Counted from the stretch's first letter, positions 52,472 to 62,526 are shown. The stretch: 64,000 nucleotides of DNA from Chitinibacter sp046530675 (GCF_046530675.1 NZ_CP172558.1:1488001-1552000), one strand, 5' to 3'. The notes: generated by a model not told the origin, from the letters alone. Translations and numbers: made by a program.

Positions 52472-52765
52472 ATGGCAAATCGATCAAGCATCAGCGGACG
52501 CCAGCACGAGCGAGTTCAGGCGGTGATTTCGGTTCAGATGGCAGGACGAACCGGCTTTACCAGGAATATCAGCAGTGATGGCTTTTACCTCGAGGTAGAT
52601 GGCACAGGCATCTGCAGCGATGAGATCTGTTTTGAGCTGGATTTTGGCGTTGCTCATCGCGAGATGAAAATGAAATGTTCCGGTCACGTCGTGCGAATGG
52701 AGCCGCATGGCGATCAGACCGGAATCGCATTGAAAATCGACGGGCTGCAATTGCTCAGAGCCTGA
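52472..52765 (+). CDS. PilZ-domain protein upstream of the second adhesin
   Basis: A 97-residue single PilZ domain. The RxxxR motif is RQHER (residues 10-14) and the second motif is NISSDGFYLEV (NxSxxG, about 32-42); later strands include GHVVRMEPHGDQTGIALKI. Both c-di-GMP contacts look intact. The adhesin gene starts 80 bp downstream on the same strand, so c-di-GMP may influence its production or export. The exact partner is unknown. Confidence 0.87.
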   Translation: MANRSSISGRQHERVQAVISVQMAGRTGFTRNISSDGFYLEVDGTGICSDEICFELDFGVAHREMKMKCSGHVVRMEPHGDQTGIALKIDGLQLLRA

Positions 52766-52845
52766 GTTTGTCGATGGCCTGAATTTCGGGGGCGGCATGG
52801 GTTGCGGTCCTTGGCTGCGTCATTGTTGCGACAAGGAGAATCATC

Positions 52846-55800
52846 ATGGCCACATCAAGCAGCGGCGGAACTGCCACCTCGTTCTCGAATACGCCACAGG
52901 CCAAGGATGACATCCTGACTTCGGCGCTGATCGATGGACAGAGCGGCGCCATTACCGAAGAATTGCTGTCGGTGATGTATCTGGACGTGATGGCCAACGA
53001 TCTGGGCGGCAACGCGAAAAGCCTCTGGTCGCTCGATGACGGAACCAGCACCTCGACCGCCACCAAAACCTATGCACCGGCCGATCTGCTGGTGCAGGAT
53101 GTCGGTGGCATCGTTGATTCGACGCCCGATTTCAGCGCGAATGGCGCCCGAATCTGGATCACTGCCGATGGCAAGGTGGGTTACGACGCCGCGAGCCTGT
53201 CGACTGCGTTCAAGGGCAATCTTCAGTCGCTGGCGGCTGGCGAAACATTGAACGACAGCTTTACCTACGCCATCCGCCTTGGCAACGGCACGCTGAGCTG
53301 GGCGACTGCCCAAGTGGCGTTTTCCGGCGCGAACGATGCAGTCACATTCAGCACTGCCAGCAACACCACCGGAACGGTTACCGAAGATGCGCCGCTGACG
53401 CCAAATCCGGGCGATTCACTGAACGCCACCGGCACCATCGCCTTTCATGACGTCGATGCCAGCGATAGCCATACTGCCTCGTTTGCACCAGCCGCTGGCA
53501 ACGCCACCGCGCTGGGCACTTTTGAGCTGACGCCGGTCAGCGAAGCTGCCGGCGCTACTGAGGGCACGGTGGGCTGGACATACACGCTGAACAATGCCGC
53601 CGCGCAATACCTTGCCGAAGGGCAAACCGTGACCGAAACGTATGCGGTCACGATTAGCGACGGGAATGGGTCATCGCTGATCCAGAATGTCACGATCACC
53701 ATTGTCGGCAGCAATGACGTGCCCACCATCACCAGCGCGGCGCAAAGTGCGGCGATCAGTGAAACGGCTGACAACGGCCCCTTGCCGGATGCCGATCCGG
53801 CGAGCGTTGGCGGGACGATTACTTTCCACGACGTCGATCTGGCCGATGCGCCAACGGCCAGCATCAGCGCGGCCAGCGTCACAGGCGGCACGGTAACGCC
53901 CAGCGCCGAACAGGCTGCGGCGCTGCTGGATAATCTGGTGTTGAGCCCCGTCACCGATAATCCCGACGGTTCTGGCTCGCTGAACTGGAGCTACAGCGTT
54001 CGCAATTCCGAAATCGATTTTCTGGGGCAGGGGCAAACGCTGCAGCTGACATTCGGCGTTCAGGTCAACGATCAGCACGGCGGCACGGCGACCCAGAACG
54101 TCGTCATCACGCTGACCGGTGTCAACGACGCGGCGGTGCTGTCGGCGGACGTGGTGAATCTGGTCGAAACCAACGCCGCAGGCGATATTTCAACCAGCGG
54201 CACGCTGACCATCACCGACGTTGACAGTGCGGAAACCTTTGTAGCGCAAACCGATACGGCTGGGGCGTATGGCACGTTCAGCATTGATGACGCTGGCGCG
54301 TGGAGCTATACCGCCGATTCGGCGCATGATGAATTCGAAGACGGCGTCACCTACACCGATACCTTCGATGTCGCCAGCTTTGATGGGACGATGACCAGCG
54401 TGACGGTTCATATCCTCGGCACCAATGACGCGGCGGTGTTGTCAGCGGACGTGGCGAATCTGGTCGAAACCAACGCCGCAGGCGATATTTCAACCAGCGG
54501 CACGCTGACCATCACCGACGTCGACAGTGCGGAAACCTTTGTAGCGCAAACCGATACGGCCGGGGCGTATGGCACGTTCAGCATTGATGACGCTGGGTTG
54601 TGGAGCTATACCGCCGATTCGGCGCATAACGAATTCGAAGACGGCGTCACCTACACCGACACCTTCGATGTCGCCAGCTTTGATGGAACGATGACCAGCG
54701 TGACGGTTCATATCCTAGGCACCAATGACGCGGCGGTGTTGTCAGCGGACGTGGTGAATCTGGTCGAAACCAACGCCGCAGGCGATATTTCAACCAGCGG
54801 CACGCTGACCATCACCGACGTCGACAGTGCGGAAACCTTTGTAGCGCAAACCGATACGGCTGGGGCGTATGGCACGTTCAGCATTGATGACGCTGGCGCG
54901 TGGAGCTATACCGCCGATTCGGCGCATGATGAATTCGAAGACGGCGTCACCTACACCGACACCTTCGATGTCGCCAGCTTGGATGGGACGCTGACCAGCG
55001 TGACGGTTCATATCCTCGGCACCAATGACGCGGCGGTGTTGTCAGCGGACGTGGTGAATCTGGTCGAAACCAACGCCGCAGGCGATATTGCAACCAGCGG
55101 CACGCTGACCATCACCGACGTCGACAGTGCGGAAACCTTTGTAGCGCAAACCGATACGGCTGGGGCGTATGGCACGTTCAGCATTGATGACGCTGGCGCG
55201 TGGAGCTATACCGCCGATTCGGCGCATGATGAATTCGAAGACGGCGTCACCTACACCGACACCTTCGATGTCGCCAGCTTTGATGGGACGATGACCAGCG
55301 TGACGGTTCATATCCTCGGTACCAACGACGCTCCGACGATCAGCGTAACGCAGAGTGGCGCAACGACATTTACCGAAGTCAGCGGGTCGGATACACCCGC
55401 CAACGACGTGACCCTATTGAGTTCAGCCAATATTGTCGATCTGGATCACGTCCGTCCGCAGTCAGTGGCGATCACGATCACCAATACCAAAGCTGGGGAT
55501 CAATTGCTGTTTACCAATACGGCCGATATTCAGGGTACCGTAACCACCGTCGGTGGCAATATTGTGCTGACGTTGACAGCGATTGCAGGGCACACGCCAA
55601 GCGAGGCGCAATTTGAGGCGGCTTTGGCGACGGTGAAATTCAACAACACGTCGGATACACCGGATACCACGACCCGCAACATCGCTTTCTCCGTGACCGA
55701 CCCGGCCGGAGCGACCAGCACGGCGGCAACGATTCCGCTGAATGTTGTCGCCGTAGCTGATGATGTGACTCCGCCGGTGCTGAACAGTATTTCGGCGACC

Positions 55801-57885
55801 AATCTTTCCAATACGGCTGGCTCGACGGCCACCGTGAAGTTTACTTTCTCCGAGGCGATCACCAATTTTACGCTCGGCGATATTACGGTGAATCAGCCGA
55901 CCCGGGTTTCCTTGTCCAATCTTCATGTTACGGCCAATCCGTTGGTCTGGGAGGCAACCGCAACACGGGGATCGGCGAACGGCTCGTATACCTTGAGCGT
56001 AGGTGTCGGCACATTCAACGACTTGGCTGGTAATGCCAATATGGCTTCGTATACCAGCGGCAATCTGGCGCCAGCTGGGGTTGCCGGTGAACCCATCTAT
56101 CTGGCGCTGCCTCAGCCGGCAGCCGATGGTGCTGTCACGTTGGTCATCAAAGGCATTCCGGCCGGTTGGGTGATCAGCGAGGGTATCGACAATCATGATG
56201 GCAGCTGGACAGTTCACGCCAATGATCCGAGCTCGCTGACTGTGACGACGCCAGCCGATTTCAGCGGTGCGCTGGTATTGGATATCAGCATGAGCTGGAG
56301 CAATGCCGACGGCACGACGGGAACTATGCAGATTGCAGATAACGTCGAAGCCTATGCGCCCGGCTCGCCGATCTTCGCGCTGTCGCAAGATGACAATCTG
56401 ACCGGCTCGTCCGGCGCGGATCAGTTCGTTTTTGCGCAGCCGATAGGCAATAACGTGATTTACAGCTTTGACGCCGCTGTGGACAAGGTCGATCTGGTCG
56501 GTTTTGCAGGCGTTGCCAGCATGGCGGATTTGACTATCAGCAACGATGCCAATGGCAATGCAGTGGTGAGTATTGGTAACGGTCAGACAATTACGCTGCA
56601 AGGTGTCGATGCGGCTGCGCTGACTGCGGCGAATTTCGAGTTTGACGTTGATCCGGTCACACACAATAGCGGCATGCTGACGATCTCGGACGGCGCGATC
56701 ATGCCGTTTGGCGGCAGCATCATTAACAGCGGCACGATTGCGCTTGATGGCGGCAGCAGTGGCACCAGCCTCGAAATCCTGTTCCGGGGGGCGAGTCTGA
56801 TTGGTGGTGGGCATGTAGTCTTGTCCGATAGCGATCAGAACGTGATATTCGGTGGTAGCTCCGATACGGTTCTGCGCAATATCGACAATACGATTTCCGG
56901 CGCGGGTCAGCTTGGCTCCGGGCAACTGATCCTGCACAATACCAGCACCATCATCGCCGATGGCAGTCATGCGCTGGTGATCGATACCGGTAGCCAGCAA
57001 ATTATCAACTCAGGTACGCTGATGGTCACTGGCAGTGGCGGAATGCTGGTCGTAAGTGCGATGGATACGAGTGGTTTGCTGTGGGCCAATGGCGGCAATC
57101 TGACCTTGCACGGCGATGTTGCAGGCACGGGCAGCGCATTGATCAGCGGGGATGCGACGCTGGAATACGCCGGCGCATCCAGCCTCGATACCCGCTTCGA
57201 TCTCGACGGCGACGGTACGCTCAAACTCGATCATGCCGCTGGTTTCAGCGGAACGGTTTCCGGAATGAATGCCGGCGATACGCTGGATCTGGGCGATATG
57301 GCTGGCGTAACGGTCAGCTATGTCGGCAATGCAACGGCGACCGGTGGCGTGCTGACGATCAGCGATGGCGTCAGTACCAGCGAAATCACGCTGCAGGGCA
57401 CTTATACCGCGGCCGGCTTTCAAAGCATGCACGACGCAGACGGGGGGACTACGGTTGGCTATACCTCGGCGATTGGCGATCAGACCCTGTTGGGCGGCGA
57501 CGGCAATGACGGTCTGGTCGGCGGCGATGGTAACGACATCCTGAATGGTCTGGCTGGCAATGATTTTCTGGTGGGCGGCTCGGGTAGCGATACCTTTGTT
57601 TTCCAGTTCGACGGCGGTGTCGATACCATTCGCGACTTCAATACAGCCAGTGTGGAGCAAGGCGGTGATGTGCTGAATCTGGCTGATTTACTGGATGGTT
57701 CTCAAACAGAGACCCTGGCTGATTATGTGAGTTTGCGTGAGGAAAACGGCAATACGGTGATCGCTGTCGACCAAGATGGCAGCGCTGGCGGTGCTGAATT
57801 TCAAGATGTCGTCGTACTGCAAGGCGTGACCGCACTGAATATCGATACCTTGCTGAACCACAGCAATCTTGTTCATGCTGCATAG
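52846..57885 (+). CDS. Large VCBS/RTX adhesin or exoprotein exported by type I secretion
   Basis: A 1679-residue repeat protein with AAGGAG upstream of its ATG. An N-terminal VCBS-like start domain is followed by cadherin-like repeats (to about residue 425). Then come four nearly identical 100-residue VCBS repeats (about 427-826), an Ig-like pair with PPVLNSISATNLSNTAGSTA, and a beta-helix-like region. The end has RTX nonapeptides (GGDGNDGLVGGDGNDILNG, GGSGSDTFVF) and the DTIRDFNT...GGDVLNLADLL signal shared with the first adhesin. No LapA-type retention module is visible, so LapG control is not expected. No exporter gene is next to it; the 2-7 kb machine is the likely route. Confidence 0.92.
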   Translation: MATSSSGGTATSFSNTPQAKDDILTSALIDGQSGAITEELLSVMYLDVMANDLGGNAKSLWSLDDGTSTSTATKTYAPADLLVQDVGGIVDSTPDFSANGARIWITADGKVGYDAASLSTAFKGNLQSLAAGETLNDSFTYAIRLGNGTLSWATAQVAFSGANDAVTFSTASNTTGTVTEDAPLTPNPGDSLNATGTIAFHDVDASDSHTASFAPAAGNATALGTFELTPVSEAAGATEGTVGWTYTLNNAAAQYLAEGQTVTETYAVTISDGNGSSLIQNVTITIVGSNDVPTITSAAQSAAISETADNGPLPDADPASVGGTITFHDVDLADAPTASISAASVTGGTVTPSAEQAAALLDNLVLSPVTDNPDGSGSLNWSYSVRNSEIDFLGQGQTLQLTFGVQVNDQHGGTATQNVVITLTGVNDAAVLSADVVNLVETNAAGDISTSGTLTITDVDSAETFVAQTDTAGAYGTFSIDDAGAWSYTADSAHDEFEDGVTYTDTFDVASFDGTMTSVTVHILGTNDAAVLSADVANLVETNAAGDISTSGTLTITDVDSAETFVAQTDTAGAYGTFSIDDAGLWSYTADSAHNEFEDGVTYTDTFDVASFDGTMTSVTVHILGTNDAAVLSADVVNLVETNAAGDISTSGTLTITDVDSAETFVAQTDTAGAYGTFSIDDAGAWSYTADSAHDEFEDGVTYTDTFDVASLDGTLTSVTVHILGTNDAAVLSADVVNLVETNAAGDIATSGTLTITDVDSAETFVAQTDTAGAYGTFSIDDAGAWSYTADSAHDEFEDGVTYTDTFDVASFDGTMTSVTVHILGTNDAPTISVTQSGATTFTEVSGSDTPANDVTLLSSANIVDLDHVRPQSVAITITNTKAGDQLLFTNTADIQGTVTTVGGNIVLTLTAIAGHTPSEAQFEAALATVKFNNTSDTPDTTTRNIAFSVTDPAGATSTAATIPLNVVAVADDVTPPVLNSISATNLSNTAGSTATVKFTFSEAITNFTLGDITVNQPTRVSLSNLHVTANPLVWEATATRGSANGSYTLSVGVGTFNDLAGNANMASYTSGNLAPAGVAGEPIYLALPQPAADGAVTLVIKGIPAGWVISEGIDNHDGSWTVHANDPSSLTVTTPADFSGALVLDISMSWSNADGTTGTMQIADNVEAYAPGSPIFALSQDDNLTGSSGADQFVFAQPIGNNVIYSFDAAVDKVDLVGFAGVASMADLTISNDANGNAVVSIGNGQTITLQGVDAAALTAANFEFDVDPVTHNSGMLTISDGAIMPFGGSIINSGTIALDGGSSGTSLEILFRGASLIGGGHVVLSDSDQNVIFGGSSDTVLRNIDNTISGAGQLGSGQLILHNTSTIIADGSHALVIDTGSQQIINSGTLMVTGSGGMLVVSAMDTSGLLWANGGNLTLHGDVAGTGSALISGDATLEYAGASSLDTRFDLDGDGTLKLDHAAGFSGTVSGMNAGDTLDLGDMAGVTVSYVGNATATGGVLTISDGVSTSEITLQGTYTAAGFQSMHDADGGTTVGYTSAIGDQTLLGGDGNDGLVGGDGNDILNGLAGNDFLVGGSGSDTFVFQFDGGVDTIRDFNTASVEQGGDVLNLADLLDGSQTETLADYVSLREENGNTVIAVDQDGSAGGAEFQDVVVLQGVTALNIDTLLNHSNLVHAA
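54124..55323 (+). repeat. Four tandem 300-bp VCBS repeats
   Basis: The period is exactly 300 bp (100 codons). Copies differ by only a handful of bases; for example copy 2 has GLW where the others have GAW, and copy 3 has LDGTLTS where the others have FDGTMTS. Each unit starts with NDAAVLSADV and ends with VTVHILGT. Confidence 0.95.
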
Positions 57886-58017
57886 CTTGAGTTTGTAATC
57901 TGGATTGTGTGCATACCGTTTGAGCACCGTCATGCACACAAAAAACATAAGTCCTGTGACTGACAACGTACGGGGCTTATTGGTGCGCTCAATTGTTTTG
58001 AGGTGCAGTCAGGGTAT

Positions 58018-58944
58018 TCAATGCGCCTCGTAGAGCAAGTTGACCATGGTCAGTGTCGGCGGGGTTGCTCCTGCGTACTGGCAGGCTGCCGCGCCACTGG
58101 CAATGGCAAAATGCAGGTGCTCTGCCGTGCTGCGTTCCGGCATATTGAGTAGGCTGTAAATCAGCCCGCCCATCGCGGCATCACCGGCGCCGACGCTATC
58201 GACGACGTTGACTTTGATTGCCGCTTCGTTGGCGATGTCGTCATGATGGTAAAAGCTGGCACCGTCTGCGCCGCGCGTATACAGAATACTGGCGGCCGGA
58301 TTAAAGCTGCGCAGCGTGTCGAATGCGGCGTCAAGGTCGTTGGTGCGAAACAGCCCGGCCAGATCTTCGTCCGATACCTTGATGACATCGGCCAGCTCGC
58401 TCATCGTACGCAACGTGGCGTCGTAGCTTTGATCCATCAGCACGCGGAAATTGGGGTCGTAGCTGATCTTCACGCCATGGGTTTTCAATTCGCGTGCCAG
58501 CGCAATTAGTTTTCCCGCCAGCGGCTGTCTGGCCAGACTGATGCCGCCAAAGTGCACCCACTGAACCGCCTTCATCCAGCCGGATGGTAATTGAGCCGGG
58601 TTGAAATGCAGATCGGCGGCATTGTCGCCGACGAAGAAATATTGTGGCGGATTGGCCGAATGCACGATCGCAAGCAGCGGCGAGTAATCCAGTTGCTGCA
58701 AGAAACGCAAATCCAGACCGGCTTCAGCGCTGGCCCGTTGTAGATCCTGTCCGAAGCAATCTCGACTGATACTGCCAGCAAATGCACTACCTTGGGCGCT
58801 GTCCTGACCCAAGCTGGCCATGACCCGGGCGACATTCCACGTCGAGCCGCCGACTTTGCTGACCCAGTGCGTGTCATCCACCCGGATCATATCGGTCAAT
58901 GCTTCGCCTGCGGCGACAAAGGTGGGAAAGTTCGTCGTGTTCAT
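58018..58944 (-). CDS. PfkB-family sugar kinase (probable fructokinase)
   Basis: A 308-residue ribokinase-fold kinase. The N-terminal VGGSTWNVARVMASLGQ is the sugar-binding signature. The C-terminal ATP site and catalytic Asp lie in VDSVGAGDAAMGGLIYSL. It is the last gene of the sugar-uptake operon, 7 bp after the ROK regulator gene. By analogy with FrcK of rhizobial frc operons it should phosphorylate the imported ketose; the exact sugar is not proven by sequence. Confidence 0.9.
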   Translation of the reverse strand: MNTTNFPTFVAAGEALTDMIRVDDTHWVSKVGGSTWNVARVMASLGQDSAQGSAFAGSISRDCFGQDLQRASAEAGLDLRFLQQLDYSPLLAIVHSANPPQYFFVGDNAADLHFNPAQLPSGWMKAVQWVHFGGISLARQPLAGKLIALARELKTHGVKISYDPNFRVLMDQSYDATLRTMSELADVIKVSDEDLAGLFRTNDLDAAFDTLRSFNPAASILYTRGADGASFYHHDDIANEAAIKVNVVDSVGAGDAAMGGLIYSLLNMPERSTAEHLHFAIASGAAACQYAGATPPTLTMVNLLYEAH

Positions 58945-58951
58945 GATGGTC

Positions 58952-60163
58952 TCAGTCCAGTTTCAGAAATAGGTCACGATCCGGCGCAAAGCTGGCGTAC
59001 AGCGGCAATAAAGCGCCGCCGAGCGCACGGGCATCCGATCCGGTTTGGCCGGCCAGAATCTGCGGCGTGATTACGCCTTCCAGATTGAATTCCAGCATGC
59101 TTTTTTCGATCCGGCGGATCAGCTCGTCCTGTAAGGCACGGTCAAAGCAGCCATCGAGAATAATGCCGTCCAGATCAAGGACGCAGGCGGTGTTGAGTAT
59201 CGTCAGCGCAATCGCGGGGGCGGCTTCATCCAGCCAGGCTTCGGTATGCGGCCAGTAGGTCGAGCTCATGCTGCGCGCATCGGTCGTGGCGCGGCCGTCG
59301 AGCCCGGCAGCCAGATAGCGGTTTTCCAGCTGATAGAGCGAAGCCGTGTTGAGTAGCTGTGCGCCACTGCGGCGCGATTCCAGCCCCATTGGCAGCGAGC
59401 CAATCGCACCGGCATTGCCATGACGGCCAATATGCAGATGGCCGTCGAGCACCAAGCCGCCGCCGATAAAGGTATCGACAAAGACATACAGAAAATTGCG
59501 GATTTCGCGCCCGCGTCCGGCGACCAGCTCGGCAACGCACGCGGCCGAAGTGTCCTTGAGCATCTGAACCTGCATGCCGGAGATTTCGGCAATTTCGTCG
59601 ATCAGCGAGAAACGCTCCCAGCGAGCCACGACATCAGCATCGAGCCCGAGTAATTGCTGCCAGCCGCCCATATTCAGCGGCGCTGCCACGCCTATACCTT
59701 CGATGCGATCCCAGTGTTTGACGGGCAGCATCGCCTTGATCTTGGCGAGACAATCGGCAATATGCGTCAGGATTTGCTCGGGCGCGGCAAAGTCATATTG
59801 TAGATCCCAGCGCTCGCGTACCGTTCCGGCAAAATCGACGAGCAATACATCAAGGCTGCGCCGGCCGATTTTGACGCCGATGGCGAAAGCGCCATCGGGG
59901 TTCAGCGCCAGCGGCACCGAAGGCTGGCCGACCTTGCCGCGTTGCGGCGTTTCCTTGATCAGCAGCTCGTCGTCGATCAGCCGTTTGGTAATCAGCGAAA
60001 TCGACTGTGCGGTCAGGCGGGTGAGGCGGGCAATGTCCGCGCCGGGCAGGCGGCCATTGAGACGGATGGCTTGCAGCACCACCCGCTCATTGTATTGCCG
60101 CATTCCGCCTTGCGATGAGCCGCGAGCCTGCTCGTTGGAATGATTAGCCTGCGAGCGGTTCAC
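58952..60163 (-). CDS. ROK-family transcriptional regulator
   Basis: A 403-residue repressor-type protein. The winged helix occupies about residues 20-85 (NERVVLQAIRLNGRLPGADI, LTAQSISLITKRLIDDELL). The sugar-kinase-like domain follows, with FAIGVKIGRRSLDVLLVD and GNAGAIGSLPMG. The cysteine-rich zinc motif of many ROK proteins is not present. Its start overlaps the upstream RbsD/FucU gene by 20 bp. It probably controls this operon through the palindromes at 63585 and 63627. Confidence 0.9.
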   Translation of the reverse strand: MNRSQANHSNEQARGSSQGGMRQYNERVVLQAIRLNGRLPGADIARLTRLTAQSISLITKRLIDDELLIKETPQRGKVGQPSVPLALNPDGAFAIGVKIGRRSLDVLLVDFAGTVRERWDLQYDFAAPEQILTHIADCLAKIKAMLPVKHWDRIEGIGVAAPLNMGGWQQLLGLDADVVARWERFSLIDEIAEISGMQVQMLKDTSAACVAELVAGRGREIRNFLYVFVDTFIGGGLVLDGHLHIGRHGNAGAIGSLPMGLESRRSGAQLLNTASLYQLENRYLAAGLDGRATTDARSMSSTYWPHTEAWLDEAAPAIALTILNTACVLDLDGIILDGCFDRALQDELIRRIEKSMLEFNLEGVITPQILAGQTGSDARALGGALLPLYASFAPDRDLFLKLD

Positions 60164-60599
60164 AGATAACTCCTTTTTTTACGATGAAATTGCCGTAGGG
60201 TTGCAATTCACTGGTCAGCACAATGGCGTAAGCCTGCTTGACCCGTTCGTAAAATGCAAATCGTTCGACCGCTGCAATCTGGTTTTCCAGCGCGTACCCC
60301 TGTTCGGTCAACTGGCTGATGACATGGCGTTGCAGCGCGCTGCGCCAGCCATCGGGCTGATGGCTGACCTGCATATACGCCACCGGATGGGTGACATCCT
60401 GATCGACAGGCAGCAAACTCATGACCGCTTCGACCGCGCGGGCAACACCGACGCCGGCCAGATGCAGCAAGGGTTTGCCTGCGCCCAGCGAGGCGGCGGT
60501 GAAGTTTGCGTCGGCAACGACGATTTCATCGCCATGCCCCATTTCTGCAAGCACCTTGAGCAGCTCAGGAGTGATGATCGGATCTATGCCTTTGAGCAT
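60144..60599 (-). CDS. RbsD/FucU-type sugar pyranase/mutarotase
   Basis: A 151-residue RbsD/FucU protein that interconverts sugar anomers or ring forms so that the right form reaches the kinase. It has the N-terminal MLKGIDPIITPELLKVLAEM with GHGDEIVVADANF, and the C-terminal SELQPYGNFIVKKGV. FucU-like features fit better than ribose pyranase, but the substrate is likely set by this operon. It lies 9 bp after the ATPase gene. Confidence 0.88.
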   Translation of the reverse strand: MLKGIDPIITPELLKVLAEMGHGDEIVVADANFTAASLGAGKPLLHLAGVGVARAVEAVMSLLPVDQDVTHPVAYMQVSHQPDGWRSALQRHVISQLTEQGYALENQIAAVERFAFYERVKQAYAIVLTSELQPYGNFIVKKGVICEPLAG

Positions 60600-60608
60600 C
60601 GTCTTCTC

Positions 60609-61457
60609 CTAGTACGCCAGCCATTCGGCAGGGATGTCTTCGGGTTTCATCGCGCCGGTCATGACGGCAACCGCATCGCTCATCGTGATCGCTTTCGGGT
60701 TCAGAATCGCTGCGCGGCGACCCAGCCGGGCGACGTGAATCCGGTCCGCAATCTCGAATACGTGCGGCATATTGTGGCTGATCAGCACCACCGGCAGGCC
60801 GCGATCACGCACATTGCGGATCAATTCGAGCACCATATTGCCTTCCTTGACGCCCAGCGCTGCAGTCGGCTCGTCCATGATGACGACATGACGGGCAAAT
60901 GCGGCTGCGCGCGCGACAGCTACGCCCTGACGCTGGCCGCCCGATAGTGTTTCCACTGCTTGCGCCATCGAACGGATGCCGATTTTCAATTCCTGCATAT
61001 ACGCGATGCTGTCTTTGAGCATGCGTTTTTTGTCCAACGCGCCAAACCATTCGCCCAGCAGGTTGTCGCGGCGGATTTCGCGTCCCAGAAACAGGTTTTC
61101 AGCTATCGTCATCGCTGGCGCAACGGCCAGATCCTGATACACCGTTTCAATCCCGGCGCGGCGGGCGTCAATCGGGCTCTGAAAATGTACTGGCTGGCCG
61201 TCGAGCAGCAATTCGCCGCTATCGGGAACAATCGCACCGGATAAAGCTTTGATCAGCGATGATTTGCCCGCGCCATTGTCGCCAATGACGGCCATGATTT
61301 CTCCCGGACGTAATTCAAAATCAGCGCCGTCGAGTGCGGTCACCTGACCGTAGCGTTTGACCAATCCTTTGGCTTGCAGAACCAGTGGACGCGCAGCTTG
61401 TGAGTTAGCTTGGGAAGCAGTTTGCTGATTGTTTTCAATTTCAATAATGGCGCTCAT
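60609..61457 (-). CDS. Sugar ABC transporter ATPase, single-domain (FrcA-like)
   Basis: A 282-residue ATPase with one nucleotide-binding domain: Walker A GDNGAGKSSLIKALSG, signature ETLSGGQRQGVAVARAAA, Walker B VIMDEPTAAL and His in VLISHNMPHV. The usual carbohydrate ATPase of this class (RbsA/XylG) has two such domains in ~500 residues, so this is the short FrcA/GguA-like form that should work as a dimer. It starts 1 bp from the permease stop. Confidence 0.93.
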   Translation of the reverse strand: MSAIIEIENNQQTASQANSQAARPLVLQAKGLVKRYGQVTALDGADFELRPGEIMAVIGDNGAGKSSLIKALSGAIVPDSGELLLDGQPVHFQSPIDARRAGIETVYQDLAVAPAMTIAENLFLGREIRRDNLLGEWFGALDKKRMLKDSIAYMQELKIGIRSMAQAVETLSGGQRQGVAVARAAAFARHVVIMDEPTAALGVKEGNMVLELIRNVRDRGLPVVLISHNMPHVFEIADRIHVARLGRRAAILNPKAITMSDAVAVMTGAMKPEDIPAEWLAY

Positions 61458-61458
61458 T

Positions 61459-62526
61459 TTAACGGCCTCCTTTGCGGGATAACTGGTCGGTGGCGACGGC
61501 GAGAATCACCAGAATGCCGGTAATCAAGATCTGGTATACCGATGAAACGCCCATCAGCGTTAGGCCATTGCGAAATACCCCCACAATCATCGCGCCAATC
61601 AGCGAGCCGAGGATAACGCCGCGTCCGCCAAACAGACTGGTTCCGCCCAGTACGACCGCCGTGATCGCGTCCAGATTTTCGGTCTGGCCTGCATTCGGGT
61701 CGCCCACGCCGGTACGAGCCACCGACAGCAGCGCCGCGATGCCGTAGCACAGGCCGGCCAGCACATAGACCATTAGCAGCACGCGGTGTGTCGCGATCCC
61801 GGTCAGGCGGGTCGCTTCCGGGTTATTGCCGACGGCATAGATATGGCGACCTGCCGCTGTTTCGCGCAACCACAGCCATGAAATCGCATACATCGCCAGC
61901 ATCACGACCGTGCCATAGGCAATCTGCGTTTGTCCGATGCTGAAGGTATTGCCGAGCAAAGTCATTCCGGCTGGCAGGTCGGTAATCGTTTGTGATTGCG
62001 AATACAGCTGGGTGATCGCAAAGGCGATATTCATCGTACCCAGCGTCACAATGAACGAAGGCAGTTTGACGCGCGTCACCAGCAAGCCGTTGATCAGGCC
62101 AAAACCGGCCGTCACGGCAAACCCGGCACCAATGGCAAGCACCGGATGCAGGCCGTAATCGTTGGCGACCTTGGTCATCACGACGCCGCCGAGCGCCATC
62201 ACCATCCCGCACGACAAATCAATGCCCGCGGTCAGAATGATCAGTGTCTGGCCAATGGCGATCAGTCCGACCACCATCACCTGTTGCAAAATCAGCGAGA
62301 AATTGGCGCCGGTGAAAAATTGCTCGCTCTGGAACGAGAAGAAAATACACGCCATCAGCAGGGCCAGCAGCGGCCCGAGTGTGCCAATCGACGGTAGACG
62401 ATCCTGCAGGGAAGGCATGGTCATACTCCTTTTGCCCGGTTGATCTGTACCAGCGCCTGCGCCTGCTAGCGGTACTGGTGCTTCGAGCGCAATTGCTGCG
62501 CCTGAATCGGCATTGCTCTGGCTCAT
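61459..62526 (-). CDS. Sugar ABC transporter permease (FrcC-like)
   Basis: A 355-residue BPD_transp_2 permease with about ten hydrophobic helices after a ~45-residue polar tail. Family landmarks are QTLIILTAGIDLSCGMVMAL, VGNNPEATRLTGI and VLGGTSLFGGRGVILGSLIG. Its start overlaps the stop of the binding-protein gene (TAATG), showing coupling. Confidence 0.94.
   Translation of the reverse strand: MSQSNADSGAAIALEAPVPLAGAGAGTDQPGKRSMTMPSLQDRLPSIGTLGPLLALLMACIFFSFQSEQFFTGANFSLILQQVMVVGLIAIGQTLIILTAGIDLSCGMVMALGGVVMTKVANDYGLHPVLAIGAGFAVTAGFGLINGLLVTRVKLPSFIVTLGTMNIAFAITQLYSQSQTITDLPAGMTLLGNTFSIGQTQIAYGTVVMLAMYAISWLWLRETAAGRHIYAVGNNPEATRLTGIATHRVLLMVYVLAGLCYGIAALLSVARTGVGDPNAGQTENLDAITAVVLGGTSLFGGRGVILGSLIGAMIVGVFRNGLTLMGVSSVYQILITGILVILAVATDQLSRKGGR

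Noticed and set aside
55462..57000. 512-codon open frame on the - strand inside the second adhesin gene
   Set aside because: It is antisense to a clear RTX/VCBS gene, is rich in Arg/Ile/His without any domain, and reflects the codon bias of the adhesin.
57906..57940. Terminator after the second adhesin
   Set aside because: TGTGTGCAT/ATGCACACA pairs well, but A rather than T follows on the + strand and no T-run follows on the - strand, so it is left unclassified.
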